The notes beneath the pieces were generated by a model, which saw nothing but the letters and a program-made list of their open reading frames with translations, had not been told where the DNA came from and searched no databases. Below, piece after piece: positions 43,666-51,896 of a stretch of DNA of 64,000 nucleotides. Position numbers and translations under genes: made by a program. How positions within the stretch are numbered: the stretch's first letter is position 1; every line of letters starts with the position of its first letter. The stretch lies in contig CANRIX010000002.1 of assembly GCA_947630765.1 (NCBI GenBank), positions 39,387 to 103,386 of the forward strand. Reading direction: 5' to 3'. Origin of the DNA: an uncultured Clostridia bacterium. Its GTDB lineage: Bacteria > Bacillota > Clostridia > Oscillospirales > CAG-382.

Positions 43666-44104
43666 CTCGATCAGCAACAGCATGAAATGCGTTTTTCCGG
43701 CGAGGAGCATCAACGAGGGGTTCGCGCGAATGGCGGTCGCCGCGTTCGTCGCACAGTTGGATCCGCCGGTCAGCGTGCTGTCCGACCTGAAAACGGCGGT
43801 CAGCGAGGCGGTCACGAACTGCATCGTACACGCCTATCGCGACGTGGACAGCAAGGCGGACTGCCCGATCTACATCACAGCGATCTGCACGGCGGGAGGA
43901 CTGCTCCGCATCACGGTCAAGGACAAGGGCAAGGGCATCCCGGACGTCGCGCTCGCCCGCACACCGCTCTACACGACCGACGCGGAAGGGGAGCGGAGCG
44001 GGATGGGCTTCACCGTCATGGAGAGCTTCACGGACAGACTGCGGGTGCGTTCCGCCGTGGGGAAGGGGACGACCGTCGTGCTGGAAAAGCAAGTCGGGCG
44101 ATGA
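43649..44104 (+). CDS. spoIIAB: Anti-sigma-F factor / serine kinase SpoIIAB
   Basis: 151 aa, ATG 43649 after GAAAGGAGCAACGGC. GHKL kinase fold: N-box LKTAVSEAVTNCIVHAY, G1 VKDKGKGIPD, and GMGFTVMESFTDRL. It binds and inhibits sigma-F and phosphorylates SpoIIAA. Overlaps sigF by four bases (ATGA). Confidence 0.96.
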   Translation: MARRADSISNSMKCVFPARSINEGFARMAVAAFVAQLDPPVSVLSDLKTAVSEAVTNCIVHAYRDVDSKADCPIYITAICTAGGLLRITVKDKGKGIPDVALARTPLYTTDAEGERSGMGFTVMESFTDRLRVRSAVGKGTTVVLEKQVGR

Positions 44105-44796
44105 AGAACGCGCCGGAACTGCTCGACCGTGCGCGTTCGGGCGACCCGACCGCCGAGGACGCGCTGGTGCGGGAGAACATGGGGCTGGTCAAATCGGTTG
44201 CGGCCCGGTTCCTCGGGCGTGGCGTAGAATTCGACGACCTGTGTCAGCTCGGTGCGATCGGGATGTTAAAGGCGATCCGAAACTTCGATACCTCCCTCGG
44301 CACGGCGTTTTCGACCTATGCCGTCCCGCTGATCATCGGGGAGATCAAGCGCTTCCTGCGGGACGACGGCATGATCAAGGTCAGCCGCGACCTGCGGCAG
44401 AAGGGCGCGTTCCTGCTCCGCAAGCGGGAAGCGTTCACGGCGGAAAACGGCCGCGAGCCGACGGTGACGGAGCTTGCGGCGTACTGCGGATGTACGGTCG
44501 AGGAAGCGGTCGAGGGGCTGGACGCGGGCAACGCCGTGCTGTCCTTTTCCGAGCCGGTCGGGGAGCGTGCGCTCGAGGACCTTATCGGGACGGACAACAT
44601 TTCCGAACTCTGCGAACGGGAGTCCCTGCGGCAGGCGATCCAGGCGCTTCCGACGCAGGAGAAGCAGTTGGTGCTCTTGCGGTTCTACCGGGGGCTTTCC
44701 CAGCAGAAAGTCGGCGAACTGCTCGGTATGACGCAGGTCAAGGTCAGCCGGACGGAGAAAAAAGTGCTTGAAAAGCTTCGACTGGCGCTTGGGTAG
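44101..44796 (+). CDS. sigF: Forespore sigma factor SigF
   Basis: 231 aa, ATG 44101. Region 2 (LVKSVAARFLGRGVEFDDLC, QLGAIGMLKAIRNFDTSLGT), region 3 (IKVSRDLRQKGAFLLRKREA) and region 4 (RQAIQALPTQEKQLVLLRFY, KVGELLGMTQVKVSRTEKKV) are complete. The gene order after spoIIAA and spoIIAB identifies it as sigma-F and not sigma-G. It drives early forespore transcription, so the host is an endospore former or derived from one. Converges on the next gene with a 3-base gap. Confidence 0.96.
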   Translation: MKNAPELLDRARSGDPTAEDALVRENMGLVKSVAARFLGRGVEFDDLCQLGAIGMLKAIRNFDTSLGTAFSTYAVPLIIGEIKRFLRDDGMIKVSRDLRQKGAFLLRKREAFTAENGREPTVTELAAYCGCTVEEAVEGLDAGNAVLSFSEPVGERALEDLIGTDNISELCERESLRQAIQALPTQEKQLVLLRFYRGLSQQKVGELLGMTQVKVSRTEKKVLEKLRLALG

Positions 44797-44799
44797 CTT

Positions 44800-46125
44800 T
44801 CATTCCGCCGGGACATACGGGACGGATGCGAGCGTATATCCGCCGTCCGGCGTGAGCGTGATCAGCGTCCCACCGCGTTGGGCGTTCTGTCCGGCGATCC
44901 CGGGGTAGGCGATGTAGTCGATGGAGCGGGAGTAGACCAGATCCACGCCCTTGTAGTGGACCGCAAGGTTGTTGTAGTGGTCATGCCCGACAAAGACCGC
45001 GTCCGTACTGCCCTTTTCGAGGATCAGGTCGAAGAAGCCGAAATCCACGTCGGGACAGCTGACCGTTTCGCCGTTTTCCCCGCATATGTAGACGGCGGAC
45101 GGGTCGCCCGCTGCAAGCGCCGCTTCCGCGTCCGCGAACGCCCGGAACGGGATATGCTGAAAGACGAAGGACGGTACGGTACGCCCTTCCGCGGCGGAGA
45201 GGGCGTCGATGGTTTCCGCGTACCAGTCCATCTGGTCGGGGTGGATCGAGTCGTAGGCGTCGACCGCCCGCCTGCCCTTCAGGTAGTCGTTGGAATCCAG
45301 CAGGAACAGGATGCGGTTCAGGCTTCCGTCCGGGTTTTCGATGCGCAGGTACTGGTTGTACCGCCCGTAGATCGACGGCTGTCGGTCGGCGTAGAGCATG
45401 ACGCCCGCACCCTCGTCGCGGAAGTAGCGGAAAAGCCCGGATAGGTGCTGCGCGTCGTACAGGGCGACGGATTCCGTGTCGTGGTTGCCGTAGACCATCG
45501 CCCACGGGATACCGAGGCGGTCCATGAGCATGCCGAACTGACCGAACGGGACGAGGTTGTCCCGCGTGAAGCTGTAAAAGGGGAGCGGATAGGCGAGGTC
45601 GCCGGTCACGATGACCAGGTCCGGCTCGGTTTCCCGTATGAGCGCGTCGCACGCGTCGAGCGCTTTGCGGTCGCATGGCACGGAGGTCAGGCTGCTGCTG
45701 AGGTGGATGTCGGTCAGTTGCAGGATGCGAAAATCCTCTCCCGTCGCCCGTAGGGTGTACACGCCGGTGTCCGCGTCGTAGGAAACTGCGGAACGGCTTT
45801 GGTAGCCGGCGGCGGGCATGGACGCGATGTAGGCGTTGTTGACGTCCGTCCCTTCCTCGACCAGCACGCCGAACAGCAGGACCGCGACGGCAATCGCACA
45901 GAGGTTCACGCCGTGCAGCGCGAAAAACCGCACCCGCGGACGGGGGATCTTCCGCAGCAGCGGGCGGGGAAGCACCCGCACCGCCATCTGCACCCCTGCG
46001 AGCAGCGGGAACGGCAGGTAGAGCAGGAAATTCCCGAACGCAAAGCTCAGCGCGAAATAGCCCCCGAGCACGGCGAGCCAGTACAGCCCCCACCGAAACA
46101 GGGGGCTTCGGACGAACCTCCGCAT
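44800..46125 (-). CDS. Membrane-anchored metallophosphoesterase
   Basis: 441 aa from ATG 46125, seven bases after GGAAAGGAGGT; ORF-track start 46146 precedes that site. Three N-terminal hydrophobic segments (LYWLAVLGGYFALSFAFGNF; VNLCAIAVAVLLFGVLV) put the catalytic domain outside. Calcineurin-like motifs: LQLTDIHLS (DxH), VTGDLAYP (GD), YGNHDTES (GNHD), FQHIPF and GHDHYNN. Related to YkuE/YaeI-type phosphoesterases. Substrate unknown; a lipid or cell-wall precursor is possible given the location. Confidence 0.88.
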   Translation of the reverse strand: MRRFVRSPLFRWGLYWLAVLGGYFALSFAFGNFLLYLPFPLLAGVQMAVRVLPRPLLRKIPRPRVRFFALHGVNLCAIAVAVLLFGVLVEEGTDVNNAYIASMPAAGYQSRSAVSYDADTGVYTLRATGEDFRILQLTDIHLSSSLTSVPCDRKALDACDALIRETEPDLVIVTGDLAYPLPFYSFTRDNLVPFGQFGMLMDRLGIPWAMVYGNHDTESVALYDAQHLSGLFRYFRDEGAGVMLYADRQPSIYGRYNQYLRIENPDGSLNRILFLLDSNDYLKGRRAVDAYDSIHPDQMDWYAETIDALSAAEGRTVPSFVFQHIPFRAFADAEAALAAGDPSAVYICGENGETVSCPDVDFGFFDLILEKGSTDAVFVGHDHYNNLAVHYKGVDLVYSRSIDYIAYPGIAGQNAQRGGTLITLTPDGGYTLASVPYVPAE

Positions 46126-46148
46126 ATCGCCGACCTCCTTTCCCATGC

Positions 46149-46196
46149 AAAAACCGACGCTCTCCGGCGAACAGGCGACGGAGAACGCCGGTTTTT
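46149..46196 (-). terminator. Terminator of pfp
   Basis: Minus strand AAAAACCGGCGTTCTCCG ... CGGAGAGCGTCGGTTTTT, a long stem directly downstream of the pfp stop. Confidence 0.88.
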
Positions 46197-46218
46197 CAGC
46201 ATTTCATGCGGTGTGTGA

Positions 46219-47466
46219 TTACTTCGCGAGGACCTTTTTCAGGTGGACGAACTTCGGCAGACCGTCCTCCTTCGGCAGGTCGGTTTCGCCTTGGATCAGC
46301 GGGAGCGCGTAGGCGACGAACTTCTCGTTCATGCCGTCCTTGGTCGCGTTGAACCAGTCGGCCGGGATCTTCTTTTCGGTGTTGGCGACGACGTTCAGGT
46401 CGAACAGCTCGTACTTGCAGACGTACTTGCCGTCGACCGTGTCGCGCACGAAACCGACCATCTTGTCCGTCACGCCCTCGACCGCCTTTTCGACCGCGGT
46501 CTTTCCGGCGTTGAAGGACTCTTCGATGTCCGTCCCGGAGGCGCAATGCGCCGCGCAGCGCTGCAGGAGCGACAGCTCGATGCCGCGGACCTTCGCGCCG
46601 GTGGCTTTCTTCAGCTCGTTGGCGAGATAGGACGCCAATCCGCCGAGCTGGGCGTGACCGAACCCGTCGCGAGCGTTGGACAGGTCGTTGCCGTATTCGG
46701 AGATGTACTTGCCGTCCTTGTCGTGAATGCCCTCGGAGACGGCGACGATGCACTTGCCGTTTTGGTCGTAGATCGACTGCACCTTCGCGATGAAGGACGG
46801 CAGGTCAAAATCGTTCTCCGGACAGTAGATCAGATCCGGGCCCTGTCCCTTCGCGCAGGCGAGCGCGGCGGACGCGGTCAGCCAGCCGGCGTTGCGGCCC
46901 ATGATCTCGACGACCGTGATCATGCCGGTGTCGTACACACGTGCGTCGTGGTAGATCTCCATCAGGGACGTGGCGATGTACTTCGCGGCGGACGCGTAAC
47001 CGGGGCAGTGGTCGGTCCCGGCGAGGTCGTTGTCGATGGTCTTCGGAATGCCCATCACGCGGCACTCGTAGCCGTGCGCGAGCATATACTTGGAAACCTT
47101 GTTGCAGGTGTCCATCGAATCGTTCCCGCCGTTGTAGAAGAAGTAGCGGATGTCGTGCTTCTTGAAGATTTCCAGAATGCGCTGGTAATCGGTTTCGTCG
47201 ACCGACGCGTCCTTGAGCTTGTAGCGGCAGGAGCCGAGCGCGGAGGACGGGGTGGTCTTCATCAGCGCCAGCTCGGCCGGGTCCTCCTCGTCCATGACGA
47301 AGAGCTTGTCGTCGAGCAGGCCCTTGATGCCGTTGCACATCCCGTAGACCTTCGTGATGTTTTCGTTTTCCAGCGCTGTCTTGATACAGCCGTAAGCGGA
47401 TGCGTTGATGACCGAGGTCGGTCCGCCGGACTGACCGATCACCGCCGCGCCTTTGAGTGCGCTCAT
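46219..47466 (-). CDS. pfp: PPi-dependent 6-phosphofructokinase
   Basis: 415 aa from ATG 47466; the longer ORF reads into the promoter. Phosphofructokinase fold: GQSGGPTSVINASAYG, FFYNGGNDSMDTC, MGIPKTIDNDLAGTDHCPGY and EIMGRNAGWL. PPi-type enzymes carry Asp in place of Gly in the GGDD(S) site and a Lys in PKTIDND; here the sequence is GGNDS, so the second Asp is kept but the first position is Asn. Most likely diphosphate-fructose-6-phosphate phosphotransferase as in many anaerobic clostridia. Promoter TTGATT-17-TAAGAT upstream on the minus strand. Confidence 0.9.
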   Translation of the reverse strand: MSALKGAAVIGQSGGPTSVINASAYGCIKTALENENITKVYGMCNGIKGLLDDKLFVMDEEDPAELALMKTTPSSALGSCRYKLKDASVDETDYQRILEIFKKHDIRYFFYNGGNDSMDTCNKVSKYMLAHGYECRVMGIPKTIDNDLAGTDHCPGYASAAKYIATSLMEIYHDARVYDTGMITVVEIMGRNAGWLTASAALACAKGQGPDLIYCPENDFDLPSFIAKVQSIYDQNGKCIVAVSEGIHDKDGKYISEYGNDLSNARDGFGHAQLGGLASYLANELKKATGAKVRGIELSLLQRCAAHCASGTDIEESFNAGKTAVEKAVEGVTDKMVGFVRDTVDGKYVCKYELFDLNVVANTEKKIPADWFNATKDGMNEKFVAYALPLIQGETDLPKEDGLPKFVHLKKVLAK

Positions 47467-47518
47467 TGTGTTCACCGTTTCCTTTTCCGTTTTTTGGATG
47501 TTCTTTTCTATCCGCTCT

Positions 47519-47547
47519 ATCTTACCACACCGTTTCAAAAAAATCAA
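47519..47547 (-). promoter_or_regulatory. pfp promoter
   Basis: Minus strand TTGATT (47547-47542), 17-bp spacer, TAAGAT (47524-47519). Confidence 0.6.
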
Positions 47548-47630
47548 CCGCTTTTTTCGGAATTTTCCGAAAAAGCCGAAATATTTTTCCTTCGGAAACG
47601 ATATTTTCAGGAAATGTTTACACGCTGCGC

Positions 47631-47658
47631 TTGACAGAACGCGGAAAATCAGTATAAT
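47631..47658 (+). promoter_or_regulatory. Promoter of the sigma factor-SH3 fusion gene
   Basis: TTGACA (47631-47636), 16-bp spacer, TATAAT (47653-47658). Confidence 0.85.
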
Positions 47659-47705
47659 AGTATATTAGAAAAATAACAGAAGGATTCTCGGAAAGGAACC
47701 ATACC

Positions 47706-49055
47706 ATGACGGAATCGGAACGGATCGCCGGGCTGACAGCCCGCCTGCGCGCCGGCGGAGAAGGCGCGGAGGAAGCGTTTGAAGCGCTCTATTCGACCTA
47801 CGGAAAACGGGTCTACTATTTTTGTTACAGCCTGCTGCGGGAGGAGGACGCCGCCGTCGACGCGACGCGTTCGGTCTTCCTCTACGCGTGGAGGAGCCAA
47901 CGCTCCATCCCCGAGGAGCAGTCGTTCTACCATTGGATCTGCGGGAACGCGTTCTACTTCGCGAAGATCGCGCTGGCGGGAATTCGCGGCAACAGCGTGA
48001 CGGTCGAGGAGTTTGACGGCGACCCGTCCCTGTTCGACAGCATGAACCGCCCGAATCCGCAGACCACGGCGGAAATCAGTGTCCGCCGCTCCCACCTCGA
48101 TGCGGTCACGGAAGGGCTGCGGTCCCTACCGGACGCCGACCGCATCTGCATTCTGCTGTATGATTACGCCCGTTTCCCGGTCGAGGAGGTCGCCGGCATG
48201 GTCGGCTGCTCGGTGCAGACGGTCAAGTGCCGGGTGTACAGCGGGCACGAATCGCTCTGCGCTGCGCTGGAGCAGGCAAATCCGGGCGACGGCGAGCTGT
48301 TCGCCCCGTATCTCGACAAGCTGCTTCGCACCTGCGGGAAGAATTCCGAACTGCCCGAACGGGTCACGGAACGGATCCGCGAAGGGATCGCGGACGGGGA
48401 GTCCGTCGAGTTCCCGGTCCCGACCGTCGGGGACGCTAAAGCGTCGAAGAGCGGCGGGATGTCCCCGGTCGTCATCAACCGCATCTGCATTCTGCTCGGC
48501 GTGCTGTTCGCGGGGGCGCTGACCTATATCCTGCATTGGTTCCTGTCCTCGCCCAAGACGCCTTCGACCGACCTGTCCTCTACGCCGTCGGAAGGCTATG
48601 TATCGCAGGTCTTTTCGACGGACACGTCCTCCGGCGACCTGTCCGACCCCGGTACGGCGTCCACCGGCGAATCGTCCGGCGTTATCAGCACCCCGGACGT
48701 CAGTATGCCGGACGTCAGCGACCCGACGGTCTCGTCCGACGTGAGCGGAACGGTCAGTGGTGCGGTCAGTACGCCGTCGGTCAGTACGCCGGAAACCTCG
48801 ACGCCAGCGGTTTCCCAGCCGACCGAACCCGGCGAAGTGCCGCGCACGACGACGCGCCTGCGCCTGCGCGAACAGCCGAGCACGTCGGGCAACGTCGTGA
48901 CGACCATTCCCGAGGGGGCGCACATCGACCTGCTCGACCCGGAGCCCGTCACGTCCGAGGACGGCACGCTCTGGTATCACGCCCGCTATACCGCGTCGGC
49001 GGGGCTATGGTTCGACGGTTACTGTGCGGCGGAGTACGTGCAGACGACGGAATGA
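47706..49055 (+). CDS. Membrane-anchored ECF-type sigma factor with extracellular SH3 domain
   Basis: 449 aa, ATG 47706 after GAAAGGAACCATACC. Residues 25-95 resemble sigma region 2 (AFEALYSTYGKRVYYFCYSL; ATRSVFLYAWRSQRSIPEEQ) and 130-195 region 4 (LRSLPDADRICILLYDYARF; VEEVAGMVGCSVQTVKCRVY). A membrane helix follows at about 256-282 (RICILLGVLFAGALTYILHW), then a 100-residue Ser/Thr/Pro/Val-rich linker of DVS-type repeats, then an SH3b-like domain (RLRLREQPSTSGNVVTTIPE; WFDGYCAAEYVQ). Thus DNA-binding parts are inside and a wall-binding domain outside, in one chain. No separate anti-sigma gene adjoins. Domain calls are by eye; region 2 is divergent, so sigma activity is not certain. Confidence 0.8.
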   Translation: MTESERIAGLTARLRAGGEGAEEAFEALYSTYGKRVYYFCYSLLREEDAAVDATRSVFLYAWRSQRSIPEEQSFYHWICGNAFYFAKIALAGIRGNSVTVEEFDGDPSLFDSMNRPNPQTTAEISVRRSHLDAVTEGLRSLPDADRICILLYDYARFPVEEVAGMVGCSVQTVKCRVYSGHESLCAALEQANPGDGELFAPYLDKLLRTCGKNSELPERVTERIREGIADGESVEFPVPTVGDAKASKSGGMSPVVINRICILLGVLFAGALTYILHWFLSSPKTPSTDLSSTPSEGYVSQVFSTDTSSGDLSDPGTASTGESSGVISTPDVSMPDVSDPTVSSDVSGTVSGAVSTPSVSTPETSTPAVSQPTEPGEVPRTTTRLRLREQPSTSGNVVTTIPEGAHIDLLDPEPVTSEDGTLWYHARYTASAGLWFDGYCAAEYVQTTE

Positions 49056-49097
49056 GCCCCGTTCGCCCGAAAAACCGCAAATTCTTGCCGAAACCTC

Positions 49098-49126
49098 TTG
49101 ACTTTTCCGGCGCTTTGCGGTAAACT
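49098..49126 (+). promoter_or_regulatory. Promoter of the aldolase gene
   Basis: TTGACT (49098-49103), 17-bp spacer, TAAACT (49121-49126). Confidence 0.75.
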
Positions 49127-49172
49127 GATGAAGGAAAAAGATTCCAATCATAATGCAAAAGGAGTAATTCAA

Positions 49173-50111
49173 ATGCCACTCGTCACATCTACCGAAATGT
49201 TCAAGAAGGCGTACAGCGGCGGCTATGCCGTCGGCGCTTTCAACGTCAACAACATGGAGATCGTCCAAGGGATCACCGAAGCCTGCGCCGAGGAGAAAGC
49301 CCCGGTCATCCTGCAGGTCTCCAAGGGCGCTCGCGCCTACGCGAACCACACCTACCTCGTCAAGCTCGTCGAAGCGGCGGTCATCGAATGCCCGGAGATC
49401 CCGATCGTCCTGCATCTGGACCACGGCCCGGACTTTGAAACCTGCAAAGCCTGCATCGACGGCGGCTTCACCTCCGTCATGATCGACGCGTCCTCCAAGC
49501 CCTTCGCGGAGAACATCGAGATCACCCGCAAGGTCGTCGAGTATGCCCACGCCCACGGCGTCGTCGTCGAAGCCGAGCTCGGCACCCTCGCCGGGATCGA
49601 GGACGAAGTCAAGGTCGAAGCCGGCAACGCTTCCTACACCCGCCCGGAGGAGGTCGAGGAGTTCGTTTCCAAGACCGGATGCGATTCCCTCGCCATCGCC
49701 ATCGGCACGTCCCACGGTGCGTATAAGTTCAAGCCCGGTACGAAGCCCCAGCTTCGGTTCGACGTCCTGCACGAGTGCGAGAAGCGTCTGCCCGGGTTCC
49801 CGATCGTCCTGCACGGCTCGTCCTCGGTCCCGCAGGAATATGTCGAGATGATCAACGAAAACGGCGGCGCGATGCCCGGTGCGATCGGCGTCCCGGAGGA
49901 ACAGCTCCGCGAGGCGGCGCGTTCTGCGGTCTGCAAGATCAACATCGACTCCGACCTGCGTCTGGCAATGACCGGCACGATTCGGAAGTTCTTCAACGAG
50001 CACCCGGATAAGTTCGACCCGAGAGAGTACCTCAAGCCGGCGAGAGCGAACATCAAGGAACTGGTTCGCCACAAGCTGCGCGACGTTCTCGGCTGCAGCG
50101 GGAAAGCGTAA
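49173..50111 (+). CDS. fba: Class II fructose-1,6-bisphosphate aldolase
   Basis: 312 aa from ATG 49173 after AAAGGAGTAATTCAA; the longer ORF starts inside the promoter. Zinc-dependent TIM barrel: GAFNVNNMEIVQGITEA, HLDHGPDFETCKACIDGGFT (Asp/His ligands), EAELGTLAGIED, AIGTSHGAYKF, and LHGSSSVPQEYVEM. Splits FBP into DHAP and glyceraldehyde-3-phosphate. Two genes from pfp, so both central glycolytic steps are encoded nearby on opposite strands. Confidence 0.97.
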   Translation: MPLVTSTEMFKKAYSGGYAVGAFNVNNMEIVQGITEACAEEKAPVILQVSKGARAYANHTYLVKLVEAAVIECPEIPIVLHLDHGPDFETCKACIDGGFTSVMIDASSKPFAENIEITRKVVEYAHAHGVVVEAELGTLAGIEDEVKVEAGNASYTRPEEVEEFVSKTGCDSLAIAIGTSHGAYKFKPGTKPQLRFDVLHECEKRLPGFPIVLHGSSSVPQEYVEMINENGGAMPGAIGVPEEQLREAARSAVCKINIDSDLRLAMTGTIRKFFNEHPDKFDPREYLKPARANIKELVRHKLRDVLGCSGKA

Positions 50112-50401
50112 AAAACTTTCGAGGGGCAAACATAATCGCATTGCCATCGCTTCGCGCTGTCTCGCTCTATGTTTTCCCCCCCAATTACCCCCCTTTGATC
50201 GAAAAATGGCTCGGCTTGCGCCAATTCTGACGCCGCCGTCGCCATTTTTCTTTAGATGTGTCAAATCTGCGGCGCATGTCCGCAGATTTGACGTCATTTC
50301 TGTGCGGGGAAGGTTCCCGCAGCGTTTGGGTGCGCATCAGAAAACGGCGCATGTCCGCTTATGGGACGATATATTCGTCTCTGTCGAATTCTTTAACAGA
50401 C

Positions 50402-50436
50402 AAAAATCGCCGTCCGGGTTCCGGGCGGCGATTTTT
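50402..50436. terminator. Bidirectional terminator
   Basis: AAAAATCGCCGTCCGG-GTT-CCGGGCGGCGATTTTT, near-perfect 15-bp stem with A- and T-runs at both sides, between the aldolase gene and the convergent membrane protein gene. Confidence 0.88.
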
Positions 50437-50457
50437 GAAAGGAAAAGTTTTGAGGAT

Positions 50458-50525
50458 TTTTAAGGGACCTTTTTCAAAAAGTCCCTTAAATGGGGGGTAG
50501 GGGGCAAAGCCCCCAATGAATACGG
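50458..50525 (-). repeat. Inverted repeats downstream of the membrane protein gene
   Basis: TTTTAAGGGACCTTTTTCAAAAAGTCCCTTAAAT (50461 onward) and GGGGGCAAAGCCCCC (50506-50520) are two hairpins in tandem. The pair looks like a dispersed clostridial intergenic element and may help end transcription of the minus-strand gene. Confidence 0.55.
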
Positions 50526-50534
50526 AATACGCCG

Positions 50535-51623
50535 TCACGGGGCGATCGGCTCTTGCGGTTCCACCGGCGAAGCGTCTGCGTCCTGCGGCGTGGGATCCGA
50601 TTCCCCGCCGGGGTAGTAGTTAAAATTCTTTCGGCGGATCACGGTCAGCACGATGTAAGCGGCGAGCAGCGGCAGCGCGAACAGGAACGCGAACAGCATA
50701 CTCCGCGTCAGCGCGTTTTCCGCGCTCTGCGCAAGCGTTTCCGCGAACGGGATGTCGCCCGCCGCCAAGCGCATGACCGGGCGGACGAGCAGCCGCAGCG
50801 TCAGCAGGAACGCACCCGCGATCGCGTAGGGGATCGCACAATGCAGGAACGGCTTTCGGTAACTTCTCTTGAGCAGCAGGAACAGCCCGTACAGCACCGC
50901 GACCGTCAGCAGATTGTAAAGCAAAAAGTACGGCGTCCGCAACCGGGCGAGAACCTTCTGCGCCGTCGCAAGGATCGCCAATTCTTCGCGATCCCGGTTC
51001 GGCGTCGCCGTCGGGGGCGTTTCGGAGGACGCGGATTCCTCCCGCATCTCCTCGTAGGCGTTCTCCAGCACTGCGGACGCGAGGGCCAGCTTGTCGCTTT
51101 TGTCCGCCGGGAGCCGGATATCCTGCTCTTCCGCGATCGCTTCGACCGCTTTGCGGTAGGTTTCGTCGTCGATCTCGAGCGTTTCGGTGAGCCGATCCAG
51201 CGCTTCGCCGTAGAGCGCCGCGTTCGCCGGGTCGTCCAGCGTTTCCAGCATATTGCCGACGAGCTCCACGCTGTCCGTCGGTTCGGACTGAATGGTGTCG
51301 TACAGGAACTGTCCGGCGGCTTCGAGGATCGTGTCGTCGCTCAGCAGGGTGTCGATCTGCCGGTCGGAGATCACTTCTTCCGGGAGGGCGTCCCGCAGGG
51401 TGCCGGCGATCTGTTCCCGCGTGTCGTCCTCCTGCAGGAAGACCTTCACGGATTTCCGCAGTCCGCCTTGCTCGAATGCCGACGACACGGCGTAGAGCGG
51501 GAAGGCGGCGAGCAGGGCGAGCGTCAGCAAAATGACGAGCAGGACGGCGACGGATCCGGCTCCGGCGTTGCTTTCTTCATTGAAAAAACGACCGGCACGG
51601 GAATTGCCGTTGGTTCCGGGCAT
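50535..51623 (-). CDS. Unknown membrane protein
   Basis: 362 aa. Hydrophobic segment near the N-terminus (VAVLLVILLTLALLAAFPLY), a large acidic helical outer domain (residues 50-220; EQIAGTLRDALPEEVISDRQ), three more membrane helices (FLLYNLLTVAVLYGLFLLLK; AIPYAIAGAFLLTLRLLV; MLFAFLFALPLLAAYIVLTV) and a Pro/Asp-rich tail. No catalytic motif or known family recognised. Topology suggests an envelope or stress protein. It converges on the aldolase gene and is divergent from the XRE regulator. Confidence 0.72.
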   Translation of the reverse strand: MPGTNGNSRAGRFFNEESNAGAGSVAVLLVILLTLALLAAFPLYAVSSAFEQGGLRKSVKVFLQEDDTREQIAGTLRDALPEEVISDRQIDTLLSDDTILEAAGQFLYDTIQSEPTDSVELVGNMLETLDDPANAALYGEALDRLTETLEIDDETYRKAVEAIAEEQDIRLPADKSDKLALASAVLENAYEEMREESASSETPPTATPNRDREELAILATAQKVLARLRTPYFLLYNLLTVAVLYGLFLLLKRSYRKPFLHCAIPYAIAGAFLLTLRLLVRPVMRLAAGDIPFAETLAQSAENALTRSMLFAFLFALPLLAAYIVLTVIRRKNFNYYPGGESDPTPQDADASPVEPQEPIAP

Positions 51624-51816
51624 GAAAAATCACTCCGTTCCATTCTTTTCCTCAGTATAAATGAACGAAATGTGCAGTTTCGGCATATTTTGTGAATATT
51701 TTGCAAATTTTTGGAAAAGGGACGTATAGGATCTCGCGAATTCGCAAAAGGATGATTCTGCCAGCATCGCGATATTTTTTGAACGCACGGTTAAATGGCA
51801 GTTTCCCACTGTTCCC

Positions 51817-51844
51817 TTGCATTCTCGGCGAATTCTGCTATCAT
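51817..51844 (+). promoter_or_regulatory. Promoter of the XRE regulator gene
   Basis: TTGCAT (51817-51822), 16-bp spacer, TATCAT (51839-51844), 50 bases before the start codon. Confidence 0.6.
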
Positions 51845-51896
51845 AGAAGCAGATACGGACGTCGGTATCCACAAAACAAAAACGGAGGTAGTTTCC

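Larger units (their letters stand above)
50112..50534. other. Structured 420-bp intergenic region, no gene
   Basis: A series of inverted repeats: GGGGCAAACATAATCGCATT ... TATGTTTTCCCCCCCAA (50123-50182); GAAAAATGGC/GCCATTTTTC (50201-50250); a perfect 13-bp stem GTCAAATCTGCGG-CGCATGT-CCGCAGATTTGAC (50260-50292); GCGGG/CCCGC (50304-50320). A second GGCGCATGTCCGC occurs near 50348. Short ORFs across it (50206-50463, 50258-50500) have no supporting features. May be a host repeat element or a structured RNA. Confidence 0.6.
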
